Source: CAWJTN01 sp963845895 (GTDB taxonomy: Bacteria; Patescibacteriota; Microgenomatia; UBA1406; GWC2-37-13). From it: a DNA stretch of 64,000 nucleotides. The notes beneath the pieces were generated by a model. The model saw only the letters and a list, made by a program, of their open reading frames with translations, made no database searches and had not been told where the DNA came from. The position numbers were made by a program, and so were the translations under genes. Every line of letters begins with the position of its first letter. Within the stretch, counting starts at the first letter, position 1. Where the stretch lies: positions 248,001 to 312,000 of the forward strand of contig CAWJTN010000001.1 of assembly GCA_963845895.1 (NCBI GenBank), in the 5' to 3' direction. This document shows, one piece after another, positions 16,894 to 24,639 of this stretch.

Positions 16894-17035
16894 TAATTAA
16901 ATTTCCGTAAACCATGACTAAATCATCCTTTTTTATTTTTCCGATCTTTTTATCATAGTATGCTTTTATTCCATTTTCAAGAATTGCAGTTTTTCCTAAG
17001 AGTTTTTTCACTTTTAATGGTCTTAAATAACACAT
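16859..17035 (-). CDS. hypC: HypC-like hydrogenase maturation chaperone
   Basis: A 58-residue protein. It begins M-C-Y-L-R-P, matching the M-C-x-x-x-P start of HypC/HybG, in which Cys2 binds the Fe(CN)2CO precursor and the large subunit. It also has K-K-D-D-L-V-M-V-Y-G-N-L-I-I-E-R-I, matching the V-G-D-Y-V-L-V-H-x-G-x-x-I-x-x-I block. HypC is usually 75-90 residues, so this is short. It overlaps the EamA start and is the first hydrogenase gene in this minus-strand run, just after two unrelated small genes. Confidence 0.78.
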   Translation of the reverse strand: MCYLRPLKVKKLLGKTAILENGIKAYYDKKIGKIKKDDLVMVYGNLIIERINEKSKSN

Positions 17036-17039
17036 ATTA

Positions 17040-17348
17040 TTATTTTATAAGATTTGAACGATGAGTTAAAATGTTTCCCCATGTCATCATCCGTTCAGCC
17101 CATTCTAAGCTGTCTTTTGGACCGTTAATTGCTTCTTTTTCTAATCTTTCGTAATCTTTGAGAAAAACAGCGTAGGTTTCTTTTAATTTAAGTGGCAAAC
17201 TATTATATTGAAATTCCTTGATGTACTTATCTGTTTGTTTAAGAAATATAGCTATTCGATTTTTTTTGTTTAAAAAATTATCCGCCGCCCAATTACCCAT
17301 GCGGTTAAGATTCATTGCTATATCTAACAGTATTGCTTTATCATTCAT
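17040..17348 (-). CDS. Small helical protein, unknown function
   Basis: 102 residues, predicted mostly helical, of four-helix type (N-R-M-G-N-W-A-A-D-N-F near 15-25; E-W-A-E-R-M-M-T-W-G near 83-92). No signal peptide or membrane segment. It overlaps the upstream DUF5674 gene by four bases and ends 4 bases before hypC, so all may be one transcript. I do not recognise the family beyond this. Confidence 0.6.
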   Translation of the reverse strand: MNDKAILLDIAMNLNRMGNWAADNFLNKKNRIAIFLKQTDKYIKEFQYNSLPLKLKETYAVFLKDYERLEKEAINGPKDSLEWAERMMTWGNILTHRSNLIK

Positions 17349-17680
17349 TTTAATATTAGTAATTTTTTAACTATCTTATCAAATTGTTTTCTTATTTTTA
17401 AAGATAATATATCACGGCTTGGATTATTTTGTCTTGGTCGAAGGTTGATAATAGAATTATAGTCAATCTCTTTAGTTTCCAAATCAATTCCACCGCCCCA
17501 TAGATTTTCTTGTTTAGATCCCTCTTCAAGTAATTTTTGTTCTCCATTAAAGTGACGCTCCCCTCCGCCAGCCAGTACCTCAAGCTCAATGTCAACCACA
17601 ACTTTAATATATCCGCCAAAATCTCCACTCATTTTTTTTATTTCTTCCGAAGTTGCTTTATTTTTTAATATTAAAAGCAT
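17345..17680 (-). CDS. DUF5674 family protein
   Basis: 111 residues. F-G-G-Y-I-K-V-V-V-D-I-E, L-A-G-G-G-E-R-H and L-L-E-E-G-S-K-Q-x-x-L-W-G-G match DUF5674, a small family found in CPR bacteria and cyanobacteria. Its function is unknown; gene pairs of this protein with a small helical partner, as here, suggest a two-protein module. Start ATG 17680. Confidence 0.75.
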   Translation of the reverse strand: MLLILKNKATSEEIKKMSGDFGGYIKVVVDIELEVLAGGGERHFNGEQKLLEEGSKQENLWGGGIDLETKEIDYNSIINLRPRQNNPSRDILSLKIRKQFDKIVKKLLILK

Positions 17681-17725
17681 ATTGATATTATAGAAAACTA
17701 AAGTAAAAATTGGGTGACAAGGTGA

Positions 17726-17731
17726 TATAAT
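17726..17731 (+). promoter_or_regulatory. -10 box before the tRNA-Tyr region
   Basis: TATAAT 15 bases before the broken tRNA-Tyr copy (17747); probably drives the whole tRNA-Tyr unit. Confidence 0.4.
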
Positions 17732-17746
17732 TTATTTACGCTTAAA

Positions 17747-17904
17747 CCAGGGGTGGCAGAGCGGCCAATTGCACCAGACTGTCCCAGTACTATCTTGCAA
17801 AATTTGATAAAATTTTGCTTAGAAGTACGGGATCCCGAAGTGTTACAATTTTACTTTTAGAAAATCTAACTACTTTTGGGATAAATCTGTCACCTAGTAA
17901 TATA
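17747..17904 (+). pseudogene. Broken tRNA-Tyr copy with an insertion in the anticodon loop
   Basis: 17747-17782 matches the 5' half of the intact tRNA-Tyr downstream: identical acceptor strand CCAGGGG, a D arm, and the anticodon strand ending CAGACTGT. A 100-base insert follows (17783-17882), and then AAATCTG (17883-17889), which would complete the GTA anticodon loop and stem. The variable arm, T arm and 3' acceptor strand are missing before the next tRNA begins at 17905. Confidence 0.65.
17783..17882. repeat. Double-hairpin insert in the tRNA-Tyr pseudogene
   Basis: Two adjacent hairpins. The first pairs CCCAGTAC (17783) with GTACGGG (17831 end) around GCAAAATTT/AATTTTGC. The second pairs ATCCCGAAGT with ACTTTTGGGAT (ending 17882). 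It sits between the second and third anticodon bases. No group I intron core can be seen at this length. Confidence 0.6.
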
Positions 17905-17988
17905 CCAGGGGTACCCAAGCGGCCAACGGGGGCAGACTGTAAATCTGCTGGCTTTATGCCTTCGAAGGTTCGAATCCTTCCCCCTGGA
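17905..17988 (+). tRNA. tRNA-Tyr (GTA)
   Basis: Acceptor CCAGGGG/CCCCTGG, anticodon loop CTGTAAA with GTA, long variable arm, T loop GGTTCGAATCC, discriminator A at 17988. Confidence 0.93.
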
Positions 17989-18020
17989 CTTTATAGGTTT
18001 AAGGCATAAAGACAATCTAA

Positions 18021-18623
18021 TTAAAATCTAATTTCAAAACTAGGATACTGTTTCAAAATATCAACACTAATTAAAATAAATAGAGATAAAACGATTAATA
18101 GTAAAAATAAGGCAGAAGAAATTAATAGAACAATTCGCTTAAAAATATTTTCTGTTTTTTTATTGTTAACTTTAACTCTTACGGTCTCTATTAACTCTCG
18201 CCATTCATGCTCATTACTGAACATTGATTTTAAAAAATAGAATGAGATTAATCTATTTCTATAAAGAATAAGGATATTTTTATTACCATCATATTGCGTA
18301 AATGCTTTCCATAAAACTTCACTTTTTACATTTGGAGATTTTGCTTTAATCCCATTTGTATCAATTATAAATTCAGTAGGTAAGAATGATTTCTTATTTC
18401 GATAGTAACTAATACATGTTCTTACAAAAGAATAAATTTGAGGAATGAAAATAAAGGCGCCTATCAAACTTAAAGTCCCAAAAAAAATATCATGATATGC
18501 TAAATAATCAAAAGCAAAAAAAGAAAATAGTATTCCAAATAATCTTAAAATAAGAGATTTATTACTTAAAAATAAATTTGCAGTATAAATATCTCCGAAT
18601 TTATATTTTATATTTATTTTCAC
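18021..18623 (-). CDS. YcxB-like membrane protein
   Basis: 200 residues. Two adjacent hydrophobic segments at about 25-70, a soluble middle, and a third near 165-190. The middle part (F-I-I-D-T-N-G-I-K ... S-E-V-L-W-K-A-F-T ... N-I-L-I-L-Y-R-N-R) fits the C-terminal domain of YcxB-like proteins, which have unknown function. It ends 33 bases from tRNA-Tyr and may be a passenger of the accessory region. Confidence 0.6.
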   Translation of the reverse strand: MKINIKYKFGDIYTANLFLSNKSLILRLFGILFSFFAFDYLAYHDIFFGTLSLIGAFIFIPQIYSFVRTCISYYRNKKSFLPTEFIIDTNGIKAKSPNVKSEVLWKAFTQYDGNKNILILYRNRLISFYFLKSMFSNEHEWRELIETVRVKVNNKKTENIFKRIVLLISSALFLLLIVLSLFILISVDILKQYPSFEIRF

Positions 18624-18697
18624 GAAACCATTTTATCATAAAATAGAAGCTGGGTTCGAAATTCTTTCACACGGTTATCCAATTTTGAGTAAAAAAA

Positions 18698-18724
18698 GTT
18701 CTAACATCCTCCACGAGTCTGGAC
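18698..18724 (+). repeat. Repeat R1, copy a
   Basis: GTTCTAACATCCTCCACGAG followed by TCTGGAC. It is one of seven same-orientation copies between 18.7 and 31.3 kb. A further shared motif (ATAAGGACAATCTAAAAT type) follows about 20 bases later. Confidence 0.75.
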
Positions 18725-18811
18725 AAGTAGGTTTTAGAGTATAAGGACAATCTAAAATAATACAAAACACACAAGCATTTAAACCTTCTTATTCCAGTTT
18801 ATTAAATTTGA

Positions 18812-18817
18812 TATAAT
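18812..18817 (+). promoter_or_regulatory. -10 box of the 78-aa gene
   Basis: TATAAT, 6 bases before ATG 18824. Confidence 0.45.
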
Positions 18818-18823
18818 AAAAAT

Positions 18824-19060
18824 ATGAACATAAAAAAACTAATTATATTAATTGTATTTATAGGAATATTCATATATATTATTATTCCTAAACGTTCTTC
18901 TTTAATTAGAAATGGCGAAAATATAATTCCATCAGGATATACCTGTCCATGTGTTGGATTAACCTTAGAAAATAAGTCAACTATTAATACAATTATCACA
19001 ACAGAAAAAAAGTGTGTTGGAATAATATTACCTTCATTTTTTTGTGGTATAGTCAAATAA
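18824..19060 (+). CDS. Small secreted or membrane-anchored protein with cysteines
   Basis: 78 residues. Residues 4-21 are a strongly hydrophobic signal-anchor. The short outer part has four cysteines, including Y-T-C-P-C-V-G, and ends F-F-C-G-I-V-K. The well-placed TATAAT supports expression and the plus strand over an antisense frame at 18802-19089. Family unknown. It is followed by repeat R1 copy b. Confidence 0.55.
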   Translation: MNIKKLIILIVFIGIFIYIIIPKRSSLIRNGENIIPSGYTCPCVGLTLENKSTINTIITTEKKCVGIILPSFFCGIVK

Positions 19061-19079
19061 CTATAGATAGGCATAAAAA

Positions 19080-19106
19080 GTTCTAACATCCTCCACGAGT
19101 CTGGAC
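19080..19106 (+). repeat. Repeat R1, copy b
   Basis: Identical to copy a over 27 bases, also followed by the ATAAAGACAATCTAAAAT motif. Confidence 0.8.
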
Positions 19107-19216
19107 ATACATAAATTAGAGCATAAAGACAATCTAAAATACAAAAATACTTTATAGATTAAGAAGAGAAATCTTATGTCTTAAATATCATTAGAACAAT
19201 TTCGAACTTTCAAGGA

Positions 19217-19324
19217 TTATTTTTGTCCTTTTCTTCGTCTGATAAGTTTTCTTACGGCTCCATGCATCTTTTTCCTCAATAGAGACTTCCCTTTCTTTTT
19301 ACTACCCTTCTTCATTTTAGTCAT
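19217..19324 (-). CDS. 35-aa basic protein, paralog 1
   Basis: A 35-residue Lys/Arg-rich protein containing K-K-G-S-K-K-K-G-K-S-L and K-K-M-H-G-A-V-R-K-L-I-R-R-R. A paralog of exactly the same length is at 28612-28719 with the same core, K-K-M-H-G-S-I-R-K-L-I-R-R-R; the differences are mostly conservative or at the ends, which supports selection on the protein. The charge suggests nucleic-acid or ribosome binding, but I know no named family. It stands alone between repeats. Confidence 0.7.
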   Translation of the reverse strand: MTKMKKGSKKKGKSLLRKKMHGAVRKLIRRRKGQK

Positions 19325-19676
19325 ATATGTGATAATGTGTAATGCCTAACCTTAACAGTTAATACTTTTATTATCAAACAGTAAAAAAATCTTTAAGGTA
19401 GCCTGCTCAACTCTTTAATCACCTTCGTGAAGCTGAAAAAGTTAGAGTAATGCCTAACTGGTTCCCCCTAATAGACTTATTCAGGAAAAGAAAGGTTGAG
19501 TTTTGATATTGGTTTTAATGACATTAAAGTCTTTTACGAAAGCCTTAATTTACCTATAGGCCTAAATACCGCACCTCTATCAATTCCTGCTGGTTAATTT
19601 TTATGCTCCCCTTCTTTAAAACAAATCAGGACCAAGTGCTTGTTATTACATTTATAGTGTGTTAACATGCGGATGT
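19325..19676. other. Intergenic region of ~350 bases with short repeats
   Basis: No gene seen. It contains TAATGCCTAAC twice (about 19339 and 19449), an R3 repeat at 19460-19486 and a looser GCTCCCC motif near 19600. The Lys/Arg-rich gene points away to the left and the zinc-ribbon gene to the right, so promoters for both probably lie here. Confidence 0.5.
19460..19486. repeat. Repeat R3, copy a
   Basis: TTCCCCCTAATAG-x-x-TTATTCAGGA; related to 20151-20177 and 20965-20979. Confidence 0.5.
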
Positions 19677-20138
19677 ATGGGAAGATTTAATCGAGACGAC
19701 AGATCGGGGTCAAGAAGAGACTTTGGCCGAAGGGATTTCGGAAGGCAAAGTTTTGGCGGCTATGGCGGGGGAAGAGAAATGCATAAAGCCGTTTGCAGCA
19801 ATTGTGGAAGGAATTGTGAAGTTCCTTTTGAGCCAACTGGCAGTAAACCCGTTTATTGCAACGAATGTTTTAAAAAAATCGGTGGCGGAGCCGATTCAAG
19901 AAGGTTTCAAGATAGAAACCCAAGAAGGCCCGATTTTGAAAGAAGAAACGAGTCAAGACCACAAAACAACGAACAGTTTGAGGTAATTAACCGCAAATTG
20001 GACAAAATGTTAGAGATGCTTAAAGTTACCCTTGTAAAGGGAGAAAAAGAAATAAAAGTAAAACCCAAGAAAATAACAATCATTGCGCAAAAGAAAACGA
20101 AAACCCCCAAAAAGAAAACTCCGGTTACAAAAGAATAA
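19677..20138 (+). CDS. RGG-like zinc-ribbon protein
   Basis: 153 residues from ATG 19677, which I prefer to the GTG at 19659. The N-terminus is rich in Arg, Gly, Asp and Phe (F-G-R-R-D-F-G-R-Q-S-F-G-G-Y-G-G-G). A zinc ribbon follows, C-S-N-C-G-R-N-C-E-V-P-F-E-P-T-G and K-P-V-Y-C-N-E-C-F. The C-terminus is a short coiled coil (Q-F-E-V-I-N-R-K-L-D-K-M) and a Lys-rich tail. This C-x2-C-x17-C-x2-C ribbon with F-x-P-T-G and V-Y-C is common in CPR genomes; an RNA- or DNA-binding role is inferred from the RGG-like and basic tails. A repeat R3 copy follows directly. Confidence 0.7.
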   Translation: MGRFNRDDRSGSRRDFGRRDFGRQSFGGYGGGREMHKAVCSNCGRNCEVPFEPTGSKPVYCNECFKKIGGGADSRRFQDRNPRRPDFERRNESRPQNNEQFEVINRKLDKMLEMLKVTLVKGEKEIKVKPKKITIIAQKKTKTPKKKTPVTKE

Positions 20139-20150
20139 TTTAAAATAATT

Positions 20151-20177
20151 TTGCTCCCCCTAATTGGTTTATTCAGG
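20151..20177. repeat. Repeat R3, copy b
   Basis: TGCTCCCCCTAATTGGTTTA followed by TTCAGGA. Confidence 0.5.
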
Positions 20178-20391
20178 AACCGTGAATAAGAATTTGATTT
20201 TAATCTACAAAACATACAGGTGCTGTTTAACAACCTCCAGATTCAACCTTTTAATTCATGATAAGCTCGTCTGATGGGTTCATACTGATCTTGAGAAGTG
20301 ATGATTTTCAAAAATTATCATTATGATAAACTTTATCAAAGTTTAAGAAAAATCTTAAATATAACAATAGAATTGTGTTAAATTAACCATT

Positions 20392-20976
20392 ATGTTTTTA
20401 TTAAAAGATGACTCGTGGCAAATAAAAAAAACAAAAGAAAAAGGATATGGGGTTTTTTCCAAAAAGGAAATAAAAGCCGGCACCGTAATCGGTGACTACC
20501 TTGGAAAAGTAATAAAAATCGCCCAGTACGATCTAGACAACGATAAGAAAGGACTTTATTTAATGTATTTTACAGACCAGGCTTCTATTTATCCAAATTT
20601 AACAAAACCTGGTATTCATCTTCTGAACCACTCTTGCACACCAAACTGCTGGATTTATATATACTGTGGCCACACTCTATTTTTTGCACTAAGAAAAATT
20701 GAACCTGGCGAAGAACTCACAATCTCCTATTTACTTAGCCCAGATGATGAGACCTGTAAACCCTGCACGCACATCTGCAAGTGTGGCAGTAAATATTGTA
20801 GCGGCACTATGCACCTATCAAAAGACAAATACGAAAGATGGCAAAAATTTCAAAATGAAGAGAAGAAAAAAACTAATAGGGCAAAAGTTGTCTTTGGTAA
20901 AAATCTACCAAAACTCACGTCTTATCCGAAAATAATTCCCGACAATCCAATCTATACAATAATTTGCTCCCCCTAG
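20392..20976 (+). CDS. SET-domain protein (putative protein lysine methyltransferase)
   Basis: SET enzymes transfer a methyl group from S-adenosylmethionine to protein lysines. G-Y-G-V-F-S-K-K-E-I-K-A-G at ~18-30, L-L-N-H-S-C-T-P-N-C at ~77-86 and G-E-E-L-T-I-S-Y near 105-112 match the SET core, including the pseudoknot N-H-S-C and catalytic Tyr. A post-SET zinc motif follows (C-K-C-G-S-K-Y-C-S-G). The protein is 194 residues, i.e. SET and post-SET only. Substrate unknown. Lys-rich neighbours (35-aa proteins, zinc-ribbon protein) are possible targets, purely by inference. The last codons and stop lie in a repeat R3 copy. Confidence 0.85.
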   Translation: MFLLKDDSWQIKKTKEKGYGVFSKKEIKAGTVIGDYLGKVIKIAQYDLDNDKKGLYLMYFTDQASIYPNLTKPGIHLLNHSCTPNCWIYIYCGHTLFFALRKIEPGEELTISYLLSPDDETCKPCTHICKCGSKYCSGTMHLSKDKYERWQKFQNEEKKKTNRAKVVFGKNLPKLTSYPKIIPDNPIYTIICSP

Positions 20977-20979
20977 TTG
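20965..20979. repeat. Repeat R3, copy c
   Basis: TGCTCCCCCTAGTTG; supplies the last codons and the stop of the SET gene. Confidence 0.45.
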
Positions 20980-21125
20980 AAGCAGTGAGAACTTATAAAC
21001 ATTAAAACAATGACAATCCTTTAATATATATCATTGTAAATTTTCTTAAAAAGGAAGTATTTTTATTACAAAACAGATTTTAATCAATTTGCTAATTGGC
21101 AGTTATTTACTTAACATATTATTGT

Positions 21126-21806
21126 ATGGATTCAACAAAAAGTTCGACAACTAAATTCTTTCTTCTCAGTCCTAGTAAAGAAAAAATTATTATTTCTTTT
21201 TTTAATTCACTAATACTGATTTTGATTTTTTTGATAATTCCCTCTTTAGGGTTTCAATCTGTTTTTTTGAGTAAAGAATTACCAGCTCAAATTATTAGCT
21301 TTATTGGTAGTTTATTATTTAGTTTTGTAGTTTACTATCCTTTAGCCTGCGGATTAGTTTATATTTTTAAAATCATTACAGGAAAAGAAAAAGTTAAAGT
21401 GCAAAATCTTGTAATTGCCTTATTGTTTATAATCATTTTTAATCCAATTACATTTTCGATTGTATTCACAAACATAATGAAAAATAACCAAGTAAACTTT
21501 CCTTCTGCAAATTCTGTAATTGACCCAAAAACTAAAGAAAAATTATGCGGACTACAAATTGTGGAGGTAACTGCACCCTCTACTAAAAATGCCGGATTAT
21601 TGGTTGGAGAGGTTATTAAAACGATTGATGATTATCCAGTTGGAAATAAGGACGAATTAACTCATGCTCTGGCAAACAAAAGACCAAACGATATTGTGAC
21701 AGTAATTACCAACGCTAATACTTACAACGTTACTTTATTTGCCAATCCACAAAATCCCCAACAAGTTCTTATGGGAATTGGAGTAAAACAAACTGAGTGC
21801 AAATAA
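21126..21806 (+). CDS. Membrane protein with C-terminal PDZ-like domain
   Basis: From ATG 21126 it has 226 residues. Three hydrophobic segments lie within about the first 125 residues. The C-terminal ~90 residues look like a PDZ domain: L-Q-I-V-E-V-T-A-P-S-T-K-N-A-G-L-L-V-G-E-V-I, then I-D-D-Y-P-V-G-N-K-D-E-L. It lacks a peptidase HExxH motif, so it is not a site-2 protease despite the PDZ. A role in binding peptides at the membrane is inferred. Confidence 0.6.
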   Translation: MDSTKSSTTKFFLLSPSKEKIIISFFNSLILILIFLIIPSLGFQSVFLSKELPAQIISFIGSLLFSFVVYYPLACGLVYIFKIITGKEKVKVQNLVIALLFIIIFNPITFSIVFTNIMKNNQVNFPSANSVIDPKTKEKLCGLQIVEVTAPSTKNAGLLVGEVIKTIDDYPVGNKDELTHALANKRPNDIVTVITNANTYNVTLFANPQNPQQVLMGIGVKQTECK

Positions 21807-21858
21807 TCTTCATTCCCTTGGAGGTTGTTTAGATTATCTTAACAATCTAAAATGAAAC

Positions 21859-21882
21859 TGGCTCCCCGGCTCGGATTCGAAC
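21859..21882 (-). pseudogene. tRNA-Asn 3'-end remnant
   Basis: On the minus strand this reads GTTCGAATCCGAGC followed by CGGGGAGCCA: T loop, T stem, acceptor strand, discriminator G and CCA of a tRNA-Asn-like gene. The rest of the tRNA is not found on either side. tRNA 3' ends are common attachment sites for integrating elements. Confidence 0.5.
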
Positions 21883-21903
21883 TAAATGCATATAGCTTCA
21901 ATA

Positions 21904-21938
21904 ATTAAACAATGTCAATCCTTACGGGATTGGATAAG
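21904..21938. repeat. Repeat R2, copy a
   Basis: ATTAAACAATGTCAATCCTT-A-CGGGATTGGATAAG, with a small hairpin TCAATCC/GGATTGGA and flanking CTTCAAT/ATTGAAG that extends the stem. The second copy is at 25796-25830. The 300-base gap 21807-22108 otherwise holds only the tRNA-Asn remnant and a TATAAT-like box near 22040. Confidence 0.6.
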
Positions 21939-22108
21939 CGACAAAAATTGAAGCCTACGGGAATTGGAACAAGTTAGAACCTGTTTAACTTTAAAATATT
22001 TTTTGATTAGATCAAATTTCTTAATTAATGTTATACTATATATAATCTATTTTAAAAATGACAACAATTATGTTACATAACCCTTTGGATAAACATTCTT
22101 CCTAATAA

Positions 22109-23605
22109 GTGGCTACTGACTTGTTAATTATATTAACACTACTTATTACATTAGGTCTTGGTTTAATATATCTCCCATGGTTAGTATTGGTCTTACTGAT
22201 TTTTATTTTTCTAATTGTGCTATTGCAAGGCTCAGCAGAACTTATTGCTTCATTTCTTCCTTTTCCTAGACTTAAGTTTTCAAATTCTACTTTTGACAGG
22301 TTTGTATCAATCCATGTTCCTTCTTTTAATGAACCAACGGATATTTTAAAAAATACTCTAAAACACTTATCGTTATTAGAATATAAAAACTATGAGGTAA
22401 TTATTGTAGACAATAACACAGTCGACGAAGCAATCTGGAAACCGATCGAAAAGTATTGTAACGAACTAGGCAATAATTTTAAATTTTTTCATATAGATAA
22501 ACTTAAGGGCTTCAAGGCAGGCGCGTTAAATTTTGCTCAAAATAAAACCAGTCCAGAGGCAGAATTCATTGTTGTTGTCGACGCTGACTATGAGGTAAAA
22601 CCTCAGTTTTTGAAAGAAGCACTCAGTTACTTTGTTGATGATGTCGCTTTCGTTCAGTTCCCACAAGCTTATAAAAATATAACAAGCGAGAATAAAGGGA
22701 TTGCTGTTGAATATGAGCATTTCTTTAAGATTTATATGAAAATGGCAAATTATTTTAATTGCGTACCATCAACCGGGACATTGGTAATCTTTCGAAGAAA
22801 TGTACTTAATAAGATAGGTTTTTACGACGAAAAGTGTTTAACTGAAGATGCGGAAATAGGGACAAGACTAATTGAGGCCGGTTATAAAGGGGTTTACGTT
22901 GATAAAGTTATGGGCCTAGGATTAATTCCTTACGATATTGAAGCTTACAAGAAGCAAAAATTAAGATGGGCTTTTGGTAATGCTCAAATATTAAAGAAAG
23001 ATTTTTTTAGAATATTATTTGATAATAAGCTTAATTATAAACAAAAAATTAGTTTTTTTTCTGAAATAACTGTATGGTTCAATTTTACCCTAATACCGAT
23101 TCTGGTCATTTTTTTCGGATCAATTGCTCATGATATTTCGAAAATTTCGATTTTAATTTCGGCCTTTACGATTTATTTATTTTTGGCTATTAAACTAGTC
23201 TCATTTGTCATTACTTTCACCGGAGAATATCCCGCTAAAAATATTATTAGAGCTTTGTTTGTGCACTTTGGGATGGTGGCAGTGTATTCAACTGCGTTTA
23301 TTAAATCATTTTTAAATATGAATTTTTCTTTCGAACGAACAAACAAATTTATTCTCCCTCAAAAGCCTAGTATTTTGAAAAATACCAGTGCTGAAATTTT
23401 TATGATCATTATTAGTTCTATGGCCAGTCTCAATTATTTTATTAATAGTCATTCATTTTTGGCCTTTACGACTCTATTGATAGCGATAAATTATTTACTT
23501 ATTTTTTACGTTTGCTGGGAAATCTCACCAACAAAAAAGTATTCTTCTAAATTAATTAACGAAATGGGAAAGCCGATGACAGAAATTAAAATAAATCTAA
23601 AATGA
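22109..23605 (+). CDS. Membrane GT2 glycosyltransferase (cellulose-synthase-like)
   Basis: A processive-type family 2 transferase: two N-terminal membrane segments, a cytosolic GT-A domain, and about four C-terminal membrane segments. The GT-A domain shows V-D-N-N-T, V-V-D-A-D-Y (D-x-D), T-E-D-A-E-I-G (T-E-D) and K-Q-K-L-R-W-A-F-G, equivalent to the Q-x-x-R-W motif. It would make a beta-linked polysaccharide from a UDP-sugar. It starts with GTG 22109, and its stop overlaps the next gene start by four bases, followed by two GT4 genes, so the three probably make one glycan. Confidence 0.88.
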   Translation: MATDLLIILTLLITLGLGLIYLPWLVLVLLIFIFLIVLLQGSAELIASFLPFPRLKFSNSTFDRFVSIHVPSFNEPTDILKNTLKHLSLLEYKNYEVIIVDNNTVDEAIWKPIEKYCNELGNNFKFFHIDKLKGFKAGALNFAQNKTSPEAEFIVVVDADYEVKPQFLKEALSYFVDDVAFVQFPQAYKNITSENKGIAVEYEHFFKIYMKMANYFNCVPSTGTLVIFRRNVLNKIGFYDEKCLTEDAEIGTRLIEAGYKGVYVDKVMGLGLIPYDIEAYKKQKLRWAFGNAQILKKDFFRILFDNKLNYKQKISFFSEITVWFNFTLIPILVIFFGSIAHDISKISILISAFTIYLFLAIKLVSFVITFTGEYPAKNIIRALFVHFGMVAVYSTAFIKSFLNMNFSFERTNKFILPQKPSILKNTSAEIFMIIISSMASLNYFINSHSFLAFTTLLIAINYLLIFYVCWEISPTKKYSSKLINEMGKPMTEIKINLK

Positions 23606-24639
23606 GAATTGCTCAACTGGCGCCCCTTTGGAAAACCATACCCCCACAAAAATATGGAGGCGTTGAGCTTGTTGTGGCGAATTTAACTAAGGGTTTGGTG
23701 GACCTTGACCATGACGTGACACTATTCGCATGTGGAGGGTCTAAATCGGAAGGCAAATTAGTAAAGGTTATTGATAAACCTTTATACGATATTATCGGTG
23801 GGTTTTCATGGAAGAGCATTCAAGCTTATGAATTTTTAATCTTTGATGAACTTTTCAAAAGATTGAATGATTTTGATATTATTCACAATCACTTAGGGTT
23901 CCATCCGCTTGTGTTTTCAAAATTAATTAATATCCCCATCGTGACAACCATCCACAGCAGCTTAGAACCGGATTTCCCTTATTTAGCAGATAGATTTAAA
24001 GATAATTTATTTGTTTCCATTTCTGATGCTCAACGTAAATTAGCACCTTATTTGAATTATGTCAAAACTATTTATTTGGGTATAGAAACCGAAAAATTTG
24101 AACCTAATTTAAAAAATGATAACAAGTATTTATTATTTTTAGGGTCACTCACAAAAAATAAAGGTGTTGATTTGGCAGTAAAAGCTGCTCACCAATTAAA
24201 GGAAAAATTAATTATCTCCGGGGAAATTAGAGAAGACGAAAAAGACTTTTTAGATAATGATGTATGGCCATATGTTGATAATCATATGATTAAATTTATA
24301 GGAGAAGTGACAATGAGTGAAAAAATTAAACTTTTGGCAAATGCCAAAGCATTACTTTTCCCGATCAGATGGAATGAAGCTTTTGGGTTGGTAATGGTCG
24401 AATCTATGGCTTGCGGAACGCCGGTTATTGCTTACAGGAGAGGATCGGTTCCAGAAATAGTAGCGGACAAAACGACCGGTTTTATAGTTGATAATTTTGA
24501 AGAATTTAAAAAAAGAATCAAGACAATAGATATAATTTCTCGCGGAAAATGCCGCCAAGAAGCAATTGCAAGATTTGATCTAAATTTAATGGCTCAAGAT
24601 TATGTAGAATTGTATAAAGATATTCTAAAGAAAAATTAA
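23602..24639 (+). CDS. GT4-family glycosyltransferase
   Basis: 345 residues with the GT-B fold. The N-terminal half begins A-P-L-W-K-T-I-P-P-Q-K-Y-G-G-V-E-L, and the C-terminal donor-binding half has F-P-I-R-W-N-E-A-F-G-L-V-M-V-E (E-x7-E motif) and A-C-G-T-P-V-I-A-Y. ATGA overlap with the upstream GT2 and direct abutment with the downstream paralog mark an operon. The donor sugar cannot be told. Confidence 0.88.
   Translation: MRIAQLAPLWKTIPPQKYGGVELVVANLTKGLVDLDHDVTLFACGGSKSEGKLVKVIDKPLYDIIGGFSWKSIQAYEFLIFDELFKRLNDFDIIHNHLGFHPLVFSKLINIPIVTTIHSSLEPDFPYLADRFKDNLFVSISDAQRKLAPYLNYVKTIYLGIETEKFEPNLKNDNKYLLFLGSLTKNKGVDLAVKAAHQLKEKLIISGEIREDEKDFLDNDVWPYVDNHMIKFIGEVTMSEKIKLLANAKALLFPIRWNEAFGLVMVESMACGTPVIAYRRGSVPEIVADKTTGFIVDNFEEFKKRIKTIDIISRGKCRQEAIARFDLNLMAQDYVELYKDILKKN

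Noticed and set aside
17783..17882. Group I intron in tRNA-Tyr
   Set aside because: At 100 bases it is too short for a catalytic core, and the downstream tRNA exon is missing.
18802..19089. 95-aa open frame on the minus strand
   Set aside because: The plus-strand 78-aa gene over the same bases has a well-placed TATAAT and a signal anchor.
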